From NCBI GenBank assembly GCA_947034895.1, contig OX344764.1:18042001-18106000 (forward strand): 64,000 nucleotides of DNA, written 5' to 3'. Below, piece by piece: positions 36,760 to 48,100 of this stretch (positions are counted from its first letter, which is position 1; every line of letters begins with the position of its first letter). The DNA comes from Rhytidiadelphus loreus (lineage: Eukaryota > Streptophyta > Bryopsida > Hypnales > Hylocomiaceae). The translations under genes and the position numbers were made by a program. The notes beneath the pieces were generated by a model. It ran no database searches and was not told the origin of the DNA. It was given only the letters and a program-made list of their open reading frames with translations.

Positions 36760-37709
36760 TTAACCCCTAAAGGACCAAACACAGTTTTTTTGGCAATATA
36801 GCGATTTTGGATTTGGAGGCAGCTTGCTACAGACAAATTTTTTTTTTTTTTTTGAAAATTTTACATAATGTGTGTCCAAGGATTAGCTCAAAGGCACAAC
36901 AATTTTCATAACTTTTGACTACATGGTTAAAAAGTTATTGCATGATATGTAATTTTTAGCAATCGTTGGGCTTGGGCAGCCCAAAAAACTTCTTTAAAAA
37001 TCACTTTTAAAAATTAAATTTTTTTTTAATTGGTTTTCTAGATTTATATATGTGGAAAGATTTTAATCATTCCATTTTGATTTATGAGATGAAAGTTTTG
37101 AGGTGTTCTAGTTTGCAGATAGTTATGGATTCCCTACTTGAAAATAAACTTTGGAGTCCTTTATGTAACTCAATTTTTTCTATTTTTTGAAAAAAATAGA
37201 AATATGTGATGTAGGTTGTTTATTACTACATTACCACCATTGGGATTGGAATTTTTCAATTTTATAATTAAATTCTTAACAATTTAGTGTTTTGAATCAC
37301 TTTGTACTTCTTTCTACTTACTATTTTTTTCCCTATATGTTGTGCAATTCCAAATGATCTAAAAAATTTCAAGCATGTAGCCAACTTGACTGGAGGAATG
37401 AATCCAAATAGTAACCACCATTTTGGACATTTTCTTTTATACAAATGTGACCTTGTGAAGTGCAGCTAGTGCCCATATTTCTATAGGGCCCAAAAAATGA
37501 TTTTTGTCACTTCAAACGTTAATATCTTGCAATCTACATGGTGGAAAAATTTGAAATTTTGTACACATCTTTTCACACTTATTTACTACAAGATCCTATG
37601 GTTACATATGTCCAAAAATGTTTTGCATCTAAAATGTGGTGCTTATATCAAAAATGGCAGTTTGGGAGCGTTTTTGGTGAAAACATAGTCTCTGACCTTT
37701 AGGGATTAA
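36760..37709 (+). mobile_element. TTAA-flanked TIR element, family A (950 bp)
   Basis: Left end TTAA-CCCCTAAAGGACC and right end GACCTTTAGGGA-TTAA. The interior includes GGCAATATAGCGATTTTGG at the left and GGCAGTTTGGGAGCGTTTTT at the right, shared with the other A copies. No coding capacity. Confidence 0.8.
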
Positions 37710-38411
37710 TTTTTCCGTACTAACACTAAATAAATCAATATTGAAGTTTTCTTTGCCATGATAATAATAATATATGTCATAAGAATGAAGAGTCGATTGG
37801 AGATAGCTCATACATTCATACCTCTAGGGCATAGATAGCAAGATCTACCCATGGTATATTTGCCATCAAATACTTTAGGCAACAAAAGACATTTATATGT
37901 ACATGAGACCCACCAAATATTTCAATGTAATGAGCAATACTAAAGAAATTTCCTGAGAATTTAAAAGAAATTGATGGTAAGATGGCAACTTCACAAAATG
38001 CTAGTATTAAATTTTATATAGCATTTTAGAAAGTAGGATCAACTGATTGGTAACCATTTGAGTGATAAGTGCTAATTAATTCATTATTATAGTGATGTAG
38101 AGCACTATTAACATTGAATAAGTGATTTACCGAATGACAATGCTCATATTGGTTGATCAATTTTGCCAACTATTGTGTGGGGATAATAAGCCAAATTTTG
38201 GATGGTTGTGGCATAGTTTATGTACATGTATAGGACTCTAGTTGTTGTTATTATCAAATTAAATCTATTTATAATTATAAATTATTTAAAACATCCCAAT
38301 TCATCTTCTTTTTTCCATTGAATTTTCCTAATGAAAGTGAAAATTTTAGATTTCAATAGCCATGATTTTGAAACTAATGGAGAAAATTCCTTAGAAACAA
38401 CCAATACCACT
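37710..38411. other. Intergenic, nothing recognised
   Basis: AT-rich spacer between TTAA-type elements. No gene or repeat end seen. Confidence 0.6.
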
Positions 38412-38918
38412 TTAATCCCTAAATTTTTTTGATTATGTTTCACAAAATAGCTCCCAAACTATCTTTTCTAGTGCAATGTATATCTCATTTTCAATTGTAC
38501 ATTGTTTTCTTACGCTAAGATGAGAATGTTTGGAATTTTAATAAGCTCATTTGCCTTCATGGATTGTGAGATTATAGTGGTCAAGGTCAACAAAATGATT
38601 TTTTTCTTGCAAATTATTCAACAAGCTCATTGGACTTTGACTCATTTTTGTGGAGAATTTGGGACTATACATTAGAATCCAAATTTTGGAAGCATCCCAA
38701 TTCCAATAAGGAGTACAAAGTTTTTTTTAATGTATCAATTACAAAAACTACAAAAGTAGTATTTCATGATTTTACACTAGAATTGGACCCAAACTGTGGA
38801 CCCTAAATTGCTCTCAAACTAGGATTTTAGTGTATTGACCCCCAAAGATGCCATATTAGATGTCCCCAAGAAAGAACAAGCCTACCTACTATGGGAATAG
38901 ACCACAAAAATTTCAGCT
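38412..38918 (-). mobile_element. Truncated family A element, reverse orientation
   Basis: The terminus TTAA-TCCCTAAATTTTTTTGA is followed by TATGTTTCACAAAATAGCTC and a CTTTTCTAGTGCA block, matching the reverse strand of family A. The opposite end is not recognisable before the next element starts at 38919. Confidence 0.5.
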
Positions 38919-40279
38919 TTAACCCCTGAAGGACCAAGCTGTGTTTTGGGGCAACATAGAAATTTTGGGTAGCTCATTACAAATGGAGATTTTATTTTAT
39001 TCTATTTGAAATTTTCACACAATACAAGGATAAGGAGTAGCTTTAAGGCCAAACAATTTTCATAGTTTTTGAGTACATGGTTCAAAAGTCATTGTACGAT
39101 ATGTAGTTTTTTTCCACTAAATTTTGGTTCCGGGTAGTTTGGGCAAATAAAAAAAATTCACTTTTTTCAAAAACAAAAATTTGAAATTGGTTTCCTAAAT
39201 TTACATATATGTGGAAAACTTTGAATCCTTCCATTTTGATTAATGAGAGGAAAGTTATGAGGTTTAGTTTGCAGGCAATTATAGATTCTATACTCTAAAA
39301 TAAACTTTGAAGTCCTATAAATAACTCAATTTTCAATATTTTTTAAAAAGAATAAAATCATAGGATGTAGGCTTTTTATTACAACATAACAACCATTGGA
39401 TTGGCATCACGGTTGCTATTATGTGAGCCTAGGATCTTGAGCCCATGAACATAGGAGTCTAGGCTCTTATGTTATAGGCACCTTCCTTAGTTATAGGATG
39501 TTTATATTATAGGCGTTTATGTTATAAGTACCTTCCATGGTTATAGGATATTTATATTATAGGTGTCTATGTTGTAGGTACCTATGTTATAAGCACCTTC
39601 CATGGTTATAGGATGTTTATATTATAGGTGTTTATGTTATAAGTACCTTCCATGGTTATAGGATATTTATATTATAGGTGTTTATATTATAGGCACCTTC
39701 CATAGTTATAGGATGTATATGTTATAGACATCTCCAATAGTTGTAGAGTACCTATGTATCTAAGCTCGAGGCTTGTAGGCTCACATTTCTAAGCTCACAT
39801 ACTAGCACCGTTGGGATTGGCATTGTTCAATTTCATAACTAAATTCTTAACAATTTAGTATTTTGAATCATTCTCTACTTCTTTCTACTTACTATTTTTT
39901 TTCCTATATGTTGTACAATTCCAAATGATTTGAAAATTTTCAAGCATGTAGCCAACTTCACTTGAAGAATGAATCCAAAGAAGCACCACCATTTTGGACA
40001 TTTTTTCATACAAATGTGACCTTGTGAAGTGCAGCTGCACAATTTTTTGCAAGGTCAAAGGAACGATTTTTGTCACTTCAAATGCTAAGATCTTGCAATC
40101 TACAAGGTAGAAATTTCTGAAAATTTTACCACATGTTTTGAAACTAGCTTACTACAAGATCCTACGGTTACATGTGTCCCAAAATGTTTTTTTTCTTTCT
40201 AAAATTTGGTACTTGTACTAGAAATGGCAATTTGGGAGCGTGTTTGGTGAAAACATAGTCAAGGAACTTAAGGAGTTAA
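38919..40279 (+). mobile_element. TTAA-flanked TIR element, family A, with nested insertion (1361 bp)
   Basis: Left end TTAA-CCCCTGAAGGACC and right end GGAACTTAAGGAG-TTAA. Without the insert at 39422-39785 it would be about 950 bp, the size of the 36760-37709 copy. Shared text includes TGGGATTGGCATTGTTCAAT, CATTCTCTACTTCTTTCTAC and TGTGACCTTGTGAAGTGCAG. Confidence 0.75.
39422..39785. mobile_element. Nested element carrying a 50-bp minisatellite
   Basis: Bounded by inverted TGTGAGCCTA and TAGGCTCACA. The interior is an array of 50-bp units starting at 39481, 39531 (65 bp, with a 15-bp extra piece), 39596 and 39646, plus a decayed unit at 39696. Each unit reads CCTTCCATGGTTATAGGATR and then TTTATATTATAGGTGTTTAT. 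A sequence like ACCRTTGG(G)ATTGGCAT of the host element lies on both sides, consistent with an insertion that duplicated its target. Confidence 0.6.
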
Positions 40280-40762
40280 ATCATTACTTTTGAGTACTTC
40301 ATAGTACTGAGAACCACTAAACATGAAAGTGTGACAAATTAGCAAAATAGACTTTTAAATGTAAAATGATTTTTAATTTTAAAAAAGAAGGGGATATATG
40401 ATTATAATGGAAACATGCATCTCCAACAAAAGAAATTCAAGTTCATCCATTCAGATTCATGCTTCAAAACTTATAGCGGATGACAAGTCTATCACGCTAT
40501 GTGTAACATAAAAAAATACCTTTGTTTCTTGCAAACACCCCAAGGCTCATTTTCCAAGCACCCTTCTTAGATATTGAAAGCAAGACTTCTTAGAACTAAA
40601 AGAAATAGCATTTGTATGCATGTACAAGGTTTTGTCTATTAGTTGATTGAATGAATTTGTGAAATGCGAGCATTTGATATGATTGGGATTCTTGTATAGA
40701 TGACTAGGAGATTAAATTGATAAATATAACTCAAACAATTCAGTAATCCCTAACAACAAAAT
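40280..40762. other. Intergenic, nothing recognised
   Basis: AT-rich spacer with no gene or clear repeat. Confidence 0.6.
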
Positions 40763-41088
40763 GGCAATTTTGTTAATTAAATTGGCGTCATTCCGCTACT
40801 TTGGCAATTTTGACAGTTCAAACCAGACAGTCTGAAATGTACAACTGCCCTAAATGTCTAAATTATATAGTATTTCTAGATGTGTAAAATCTACACCTGT
40901 CTAGTAACAAATGTCACTTCTATGATTCAAATCGGGCTATCTGAAATCTATACCTGTCCTAGATTTATGAAATCTATGAAAGTTGAAAATTTCTAAAATC
41001 TATACATGTCCTAGATAGCAGTTTTACAGTTCAAATCAGGCGGTCTGAAAATGGCACATGGAATACTGCCATTTTAACGAAATTGCCC
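40763..41088 (-). mobile_element. TIR element, family F, reverse orientation
   Basis: The right end TTTTAACGAAATTGCCC and a diverged left end GGCAATTTTGTTAATTAA are inverted. Its reverse complement aligns with 42114-42403 (GGCRGTATTCCATGTGYCATTT, AGACCGC, a GACATG/GTATAGATTT stretch). Noncoding. Confidence 0.55.
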
Positions 41089-41418
41089 ACTGGAGGTGAT
41101 TTGGCATCAAAAACTACTTCAAAATACCTATTGTATTATCACTAAGTTTTTAGAATTTTTTAGTTCAGTTTCTTAAAAATGATTGAAGCACAATAGAACT
41201 GAACTAAAAGTAAACATTTCATGCTTCATTTTAAAAGAAATAAAATATATGGAATGGATATTTTAAAAGGTACAATTCAGTTTAACTATGCACATTGCAC
41301 AATTAAACTGCCTTTTGAAAGGATGTGTAAGTACTAAGTTAGAGACCTTCACAGTAGGGGTTAAAATGCAATATTAATATTGTACTGTAATATGGACTTT
41401 GTGTGCAAATTGTGAAGA

Positions 41419-41789
41419 CATTAGATGATTTTTCAGCCCATTGAGAGATTGCGAGTTCCCAACGTTCCCGTACTGTGGGAACATTGCAGAAGCAATAGTC
41501 CGATGTGGTGGAGAGACTGTCATGTTGGACTACATAAAAAAATTATTTTTTAAATATTTTTTTAAATATTAAAAAAATATTAAAAACTGAAATTGAAATT
41601 GAAATTGAAAATTGAAAATTTTAAATTGAAATTTTAAATTAAAAAAATTAAAAATTAAAAAATTAAAATTAAAAAAATTAAATATTATTTTTATTTTTAT
41701 TATTAAATAACTTGATTGTCCGGCCATGGTTTACAGTATGGGGAACCATGGTCAAACAGTCTCTCGGAGGCCTCATATAACATCTAATG
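41419..41789. mobile_element. CATTAG...CTAATG TIR element, family G
   Basis: Left end CATTAGATGATTTTTCAG and right end CTCATATAACATCTAATG are inverted. It contains an AT-only low-complexity stretch (about 41535-41712) of AATTGAAA and AAATTAAAA units, and a GGTTTACAGTATGGGGAACC hairpin. Confidence 0.5.
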
Positions 41790-41860
41790 AAAACAAATTG
41801 CACTGTCGGTTGTTCAAATAACATCTAATGAAAACAAACTGCACTGTCGGTTGTTCAAAT
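41777..41860 (+). repeat. 41-bp tandem duplication
   Basis: AACATCTAATGAAAACAAAY followed by TGCACTGTCGGTTGTTCAAA is repeated twice with one difference, starting at the end of the family G element. Confidence 0.85.
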
Positions 41861-42113
41861 TCAATGCATGTCCGGACATGTTGTAAGTTGTCTGATTGAG
41901 GCGTTGAACTTTATATGTATTTGTGGCTGGTGGTCTTATTCCTTTTTTCTTGCAATGAAATTCCATTTCATTTGTGTCAAAAACAACAACTAAACTTTAT
42001 ATGTCTTAAATAAGCACTAACTTATTGTTGCATAAATTCAAGTCAACCTCCATCACTAAACCACTAAAGTCATACATTGTGATTTAGTCAATCATGCAGA
42101 GTCAATCATAACG

Positions 42114-42403
42114 GGGAATTTTGTTAAAATGGCGGTATTCCATGTGTCATTTTTAGACCGCTTGGTCTAAACTATAAAAATGACATCTTGGATAGGTACA
42201 AATTTCAGAAATTCAAGATTGGTGTAAATTTCAAATTGTGTGATTTGAATTGTGAAAGTGCCATTTATGACACATGTAGATTTCAGATATTTAAGAATGA
42301 TATAGATTTTAAAATCTAGGACAATTGTATATTTTAGACTGTCGAGTTTTACCTGTAAAAGCTTCCAAAGTTGCGTAATTTTTCCATTTTAACGAAATTA
42401 CCC
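42114..42403 (+). mobile_element. TIR element, family F
   Basis: Left end GGGGAATTTTGTTAAAATGG and right end CCATTTTAACGAAATTACCC are inverted with two mismatches. It forms an inverted pair with the copy at 40763-41088. A diverged relative lies in receptor-kinase intron 1 (46366-46819). Confidence 0.65.
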
Positions 42404-42638
42404 ATCGTACAATTTTAGCACTTCAAACTCAAATGTCAATGACATGCCTAAACTGCATTGTAATAATGAATGGCAATATCATGTTCTTAGTAATAGTATT
42501 TCGAAATGAACCAATGTAACAATATAAGGAGTGGCTGACAATAATCGTGTGATTTACTACTTACTGACAATTCATCACAGAGGAACTTTGTGATGTATGT
42601 ACTAAACCCTAAAATGATATCACCCGATTTTAGAATGA

Positions 42639-43560
42639 ATGCATCACTACTTTCAATTGGGGATGCTTGATCAATATATACATGATTTTGATGAATGGAT
42701 GTCATTTCATCCACCTTATACACTGACATTCCGTCGACATAATTTACATTTACAAATCACTTTTGAGGAAGGATCGCAACCAGTTGCTGGCTACCTCACT
42801 TTAGAAAATTGGAAAAAACAAACAAACTCAACTCACTGCATACATGCAAGTCCGTGTTGAAGACTGTCCCAGTACGATATGGATACGGAAGCCGCCACTG
42901 GTTCTTGTGGCCGGTCAAAGTCTACAGTTTTTGCTCGTCCGACTTGGTTTCAGCAAAGTCGTTTGGGGGAGACAATCCATCATAAGCCTAGTTACAGACC
43001 AACCTATTGAGGCAGGAGTGACAAGACTTGGCTCTTGATGGGCACTCACTGTAGGTGATTTGAATTCCTTGCAAAGGCCACCGTTTTCAACAAAGAGATG
43101 TAAGCTAATGGTCGCATACCATCCAAGATCAGGCCGAAAGGCTACAAGGAAGCTGACCAGGCTAGCATGACATCAAAGATTCAAATCACACTGTTCATTA
43201 TTTTACAACATTATTTGGCAAGCCAACAGGTTCCTCTCAATAGTAAAAAAAAGACAAAAGCAGAATATATATATATATATTATAATATTATGGTCAAATG
43301 TTGAAATTCAATGTTCAGATCAGTAATTTAAACAAAGATATACCCGGGCATCATGCAGTCAAGACTCAAGAAGCATGTCAAACAAGTATCTACGAAAAAG
43401 GAGAAACCAATTTGCAAATAGTTTTCTTCACAAGCTATTTTCTCTATGCAGGTGAAGAGATTACCTTCTTAGGCCGCATGAACACCTCTCCACACCACAC
43501 CATGCTTCCATTGCTGAATATTAACAGTGATGTCTCCGTTTGTTCTTTTTGAGTTATATG
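42639..43560 (+). other. Conserved upstream block, possible dead gene, unrecognised
   Basis: Holds coding-like short frames (for example 42639-42860 and 43298-43552), separated by frame changes. Paralogous sequence in copy 1 is also broken. Composition is closer to coding DNA than its surroundings, but no motif or family is recognisable. Confidence 0.3.
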
Positions 43561-44789
43561 ATATCATTGTACCCTTCTATAGCAGCCTTGGTTGTGATCC
43601 ATCGGCTACTTTTTGGCCTCAGCTTCCTTGCTGGGTTAAAATTTCTCCCTGTAGATTTGCAGCATTTTTGAAGGGAAACTCACCTGCAGGGGAAAGATAG
43701 CCCAGCGGAAATTGTACAGGTTTTTGCTGAGAGATTACATAGGGATTACAGTCACAGAACTTCCCATGCCAGAGCTTTTATTCCCGTATATACTCTCCCG
43801 GTATCACAGGGAACATGATTCTACATAACCTTCTTTTAATCTTGTAAGTCAACAGTCAGTTGCAATGATGCAAAGTGGTGTCAAAAAGCAATTTGCACTA
43901 GCACAGAAAGCTGAAAGCAGTCTGCACGTACGTCAATCAGAAAGCAGTTGGACAAAACTGAGAAGTCGGTACACGCGTTGAAGATCAGGTCCTCACAGTA
44001 ACCAGCCTTTTCTATTTCCAGCTAGTATTTAAATCTCAGCTTTGAAGTACACCACAATTAACCTTGCAACTTGAATTGTTTGAATAGAGAGATATAGAGA
44101 GAGTAGTCAATGAATTTCATAGTCTCTCTCACCCTTTTTTTTAGCAGGTACAGCCCAAGCATCAGACAGTTGTGAGTTGACAGGCACGTCGCATATCTTA
44201 CTCGATGATAATCAAGTATATTAGAGCTATTGAAATTGAGATGTGAGAGTTCTGAGTCTGATTTTCGGTCACTCGTTCGCAGCTTACTCGTCTTAACACC
44301 CTGAATAACATTAGTATCGAACGGCTTCACTGTTGATTATGTCGACGTCTTTTTCCAGATTTGTGATTTGCAAGTCGCAGTGGCCTTGTTCAATTCACAA
44401 TCTGGGAATCATGTTGCACATGAGAATCTAGATAGCTTCACAGTTCATTGACCTTGGCTTGTTTCAGAGCGCCAGAATCGTGACATTCAACTAGTACACA
44501 GAGCTTCAGAAATATTTAGGACTCATATAGATTTATAGTTTCACAAAGTGCTGGTTTCGAGAATTTCCACCAACGTAGCGGAATTGATGTTACTCAGCTT
44601 ACCAATTTCAATTCGCAATTGATACCGCTTTCAGCTTGGGTTTAGCTAGACACCAACTTCATTTCATACAGTGAGGTATTCCTTTCAAAACACGTACTTG
44701 CTTGCTTTCGTGCCTTTCTATAGTGTCTTTTTTCCTTTCTATACAAGACTTTAAAAGAACTCAGTAGGGTTGTTACAATTCGCAATTTC

Positions 44790-44975
44790 ATGACCGCAAA
44801 TTCTGTTCAAGGAGGTGATTTGGGGAACGAGAAGACGGTCCCTCATCCTGAACTTTGCGAGAGGCTATTGCTTTCACACGAGGTCTCCGAATCACGCTGG
44901 GCCAGATCTGGGTTTCCAAATTGTCTTGAATTATCTATCTCCCAAATGATCGAGCCCCAACCTTTTCTTGCTTAA
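44790..44975 (+). other. Small upstream frame before the receptor kinase (possible uORF)
   Basis: 61 codons from ATG, ending 184 nt before the receptor-kinase start. The same ATG opens a frame at 20658 in copy 1, where the 86-bp duplication rearranges it. It could be an upstream ORF in the leader or chance; no known peptide resemblance. Confidence 0.25.
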
Positions 44976-45159
44976 TGAACCAGCTGGTATCGATCATTAC
45001 GTACATTAGGGGCCTGCAACCATGAGGGACCCAATTGAAATTTGAGGTTAATCTCTAGTAGATGAGACGAAGCGGATCATGAACTGCAGTCCAGTCCTCA
45101 CCATACTTTCATCCCGTCAAACTGCAACATCTCTCACGTTCAGAAGAACCACAAAATCG

Positions 45160-48100
45160 ATGGAGTTTCATCAGAAAATTCTCTTGAGGCTCCTAGTCAC
45201 GATAAGCACAATGGTGCCCTTCGCCACATCCCAGTTGCAATCCAACATCACGATGAACGAGACGTGGTTGGCAAGCGAGAATCGGACGTTGTTATCTCCT
45301 GGTGGAATCTTTGCGATGGGATTCTTCCCTGGGATGTATCCCCAGACGTACACACTTGCCATTTGGTACGCTGGAGCAGGGAATGCGGTGGTGTGGATGG
45401 CGGACCCGTCGCTCTACTTGGAAGGCGACGCCATACTCGCGTTCAGTCCTCGTGGAAATCTCGAAGTCTACCGGGATGCCGATTTGTCTGCCCAACCGCT
45501 GTGGAGTTCTTCTTCGACTACGAATGTAAGTAGTCGCAACGCTTCATTATCCGTATATCCTTTGATTATGCAGGTGTTGGAATTTCTAACGTACATGGCC
45601 AAGTTAGCTCATGACCTGCGTATTGACACCCCGACTGACAGTAGCTAGCTAACTTGGTCGCGAAATACAATTCAATTCAATAACTTACCTAGTCCACAAG
45701 TTACAGAAAACTGTTGCTCGGGATACTTAGTACCAGGGCTTTTTCTTTTGGCTTTCTAGTGACAGATTGCACCAGAAAAAGAAAAAGAAAAATTAAATTA
45801 AATTAAATTGGGCTAAAAAATGGCAAAAAAGAATCATGAAGATTTTTGCCAAAAAACTTCAATTAAAGAAAAATCTTGGATATAATCGTTAGATTGTAGA
45901 TGAAAATAGAATTAGAGACATGTGAAATGTACGTATGTGATATTTTCTATCCAATATGTGCATGAATGCTGAAATTTGGAGCACCACCATAACATTTTAT
46001 ATCGCCACTTTGACACTTCACGAAAAGTTAAAAAAAATTAAAAAGTCCTGCTTAGTACCTGATGGTCGTATTCCTCTGAAAGGATCAGAAATATGTGTGA
46101 ATGTCAAGAGAATTCCTAAAATATTTAGATGTGCACAGTACTAAGCTACAATAAGTAGGTGTGGTGTTCATCTGAGGTTCCAGAATACGAGTCCAAATTC
46201 CAAAAGGGACTGAAACACTGTCAGTTTCTTGAGATTCGGCATTCTAACGAATTGAATTGATATGATGATTGGATGTGTCCACGGAAAAACTTTATATTAT
46301 TGATAAAGAGCACGTTCCATTAAATTGGAGAATTTCTGATAGCCAGAAATGAGATCCACAAGCTGCTTTTCCTTTGAACATCAATTTCGTATAATTATCT
46401 AGAGATATTCCATTACTTTGGCGACACGGCCTGAAACCACCAAAATCTATACTGGTCCCAATTTGTGGCATGAAATTAGACCTTTGTGAAGATATATGTC
46501 ATAGTTTTTGGCTTGTGGAATATCGCCAATTTAAGGAACTTGATGATTTTGGTAACTAGCGAGACAGGGCTGGAACAGAATTGTACAAAACTTTACCATT
46601 TTGACTGAATATTGCCATTGAAATTCCCTGTAAACTGGTCAGTGTCAATGTGGAAAGAGTCGGCCTTATATTGTCATGGACAGAAGGAGAGACAATTTAC
46701 CTTGGGACTTGAGTAGCAAGCATGCAGCGAATTAAGCTGTAGGACTACCTGGACTAGTTAATCCAAGAAATTCATTAGCAACTTGCAAGCTCGCTAAATG
46801 TGTCTCTGGGATCCAAGCGATATATATAATCATTGTTCAACAATAACGTAGATCAGTAATTTTGCTGTTGTACGTGCTCTCATAGAATTTTGAGCTTCTC
46901 TGTTGCAGCTTTTCCTGTTTCTAGTGCAAAATCATCAGGGAAACTTCTGATACGCATTCTCATTGGTAATAGAAACAAAGATGTCTCTGTGTGCTCTACA
47001 CTAATTCAAATGCAATTGACATGATATTGAAGTCAAAGTGGGACCTTAATTGCAGTCGAATTCAACAGCGAATGCAACAACAGCATCTCTCATGGACACA
47101 GGCAACCTCGTCCTCCTCACCCCAGCATCCCAAATGACCTGGCAATCTTTTGACAGCCCCACCAACACTCTCTTACCAACCCAACGGTTCAAATCTTCCA
47201 CCAACGTAACAATGACCTCATGGCAGAGCTACACAAACTACAGCCACGGCAGCTACTCCTTAACATGGCAATCTGGGTCAGTCGTAGCAACTTACCATCA
47301 ACCCCCCACACCATATACTTCCTCTCCCCCACCAGACCGCGTCTACTGGAGTCCATACACAAATTCCTCATACGTGGAGTTAACAACACAGGGTCAATTC
47401 CAAACAGATGATGTGGATGGAAGCTTAATGATCCCTATTGGCAACAGTACCGATGCAGGAGAGACTCGTCTCCGCCGCTTGACAATCGACCCTGATGGAA
47501 ACTTGAGGATTCGGAGCTGGACTGACAATCAATGGACTGTCGTTTGGACTGTCTACCCCCAAAACTGCTCTCTGTATAACCATTGTGGTTTCTACGCAAT
47601 CTGCGATGAGACTTTCACTAATACATGCTCTTGTCCACCCGGATTCACACCAATTATATCAACAGAAGGTTTCCAAGGGTGTCAACGAGAAGAAGAGATT
47701 GTACCCCGAGTGACTGACATCGGGGGAAACGTGACAACAGTTGTAACTGAGCTTCACATGTATGAGTTAAACCTTGTGGATTTCACAAGTGGGATTCACT
47801 ACGTGCATTACCAGAATGTTTCCTTACAATTTTGCCTGGAGAACTGTTTGAGCTCCTCCATTTGTGAAGCGTCTGTGACTTCTGATCCTGATCCAAGTGG
47901 AGTGGTGGACGATTGCTGGTTGAAATCGATCTTGTATGCTGGAAGCTCAGAAGTTGAGAATAAAAAGGCGTTTGTGAAACTGGCAGTGGGTGCGGGGAAG
48001 AAGCAACCCTCACGTGAAAGGCAACTTGTGAGGCAACTTGTGACTGGGTTGATCGTTTTGGGCGTGGCGGTGGTGGTGCTGGGTTTAGGGTTGGCGCCTG

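Noticed and set aside
36764..36776. Plant telomere repeat (CCCTAAA) in the element ends
   Set aside because: Each terminus has one CCCTAAA at most, never tandem; it is part of the TIR.
39481..39695. CRISPR-like array of regular repeats
   Set aside because: Units are contiguous 50-bp tandem copies without unique spacers, in plant nuclear DNA and inside a transposon.
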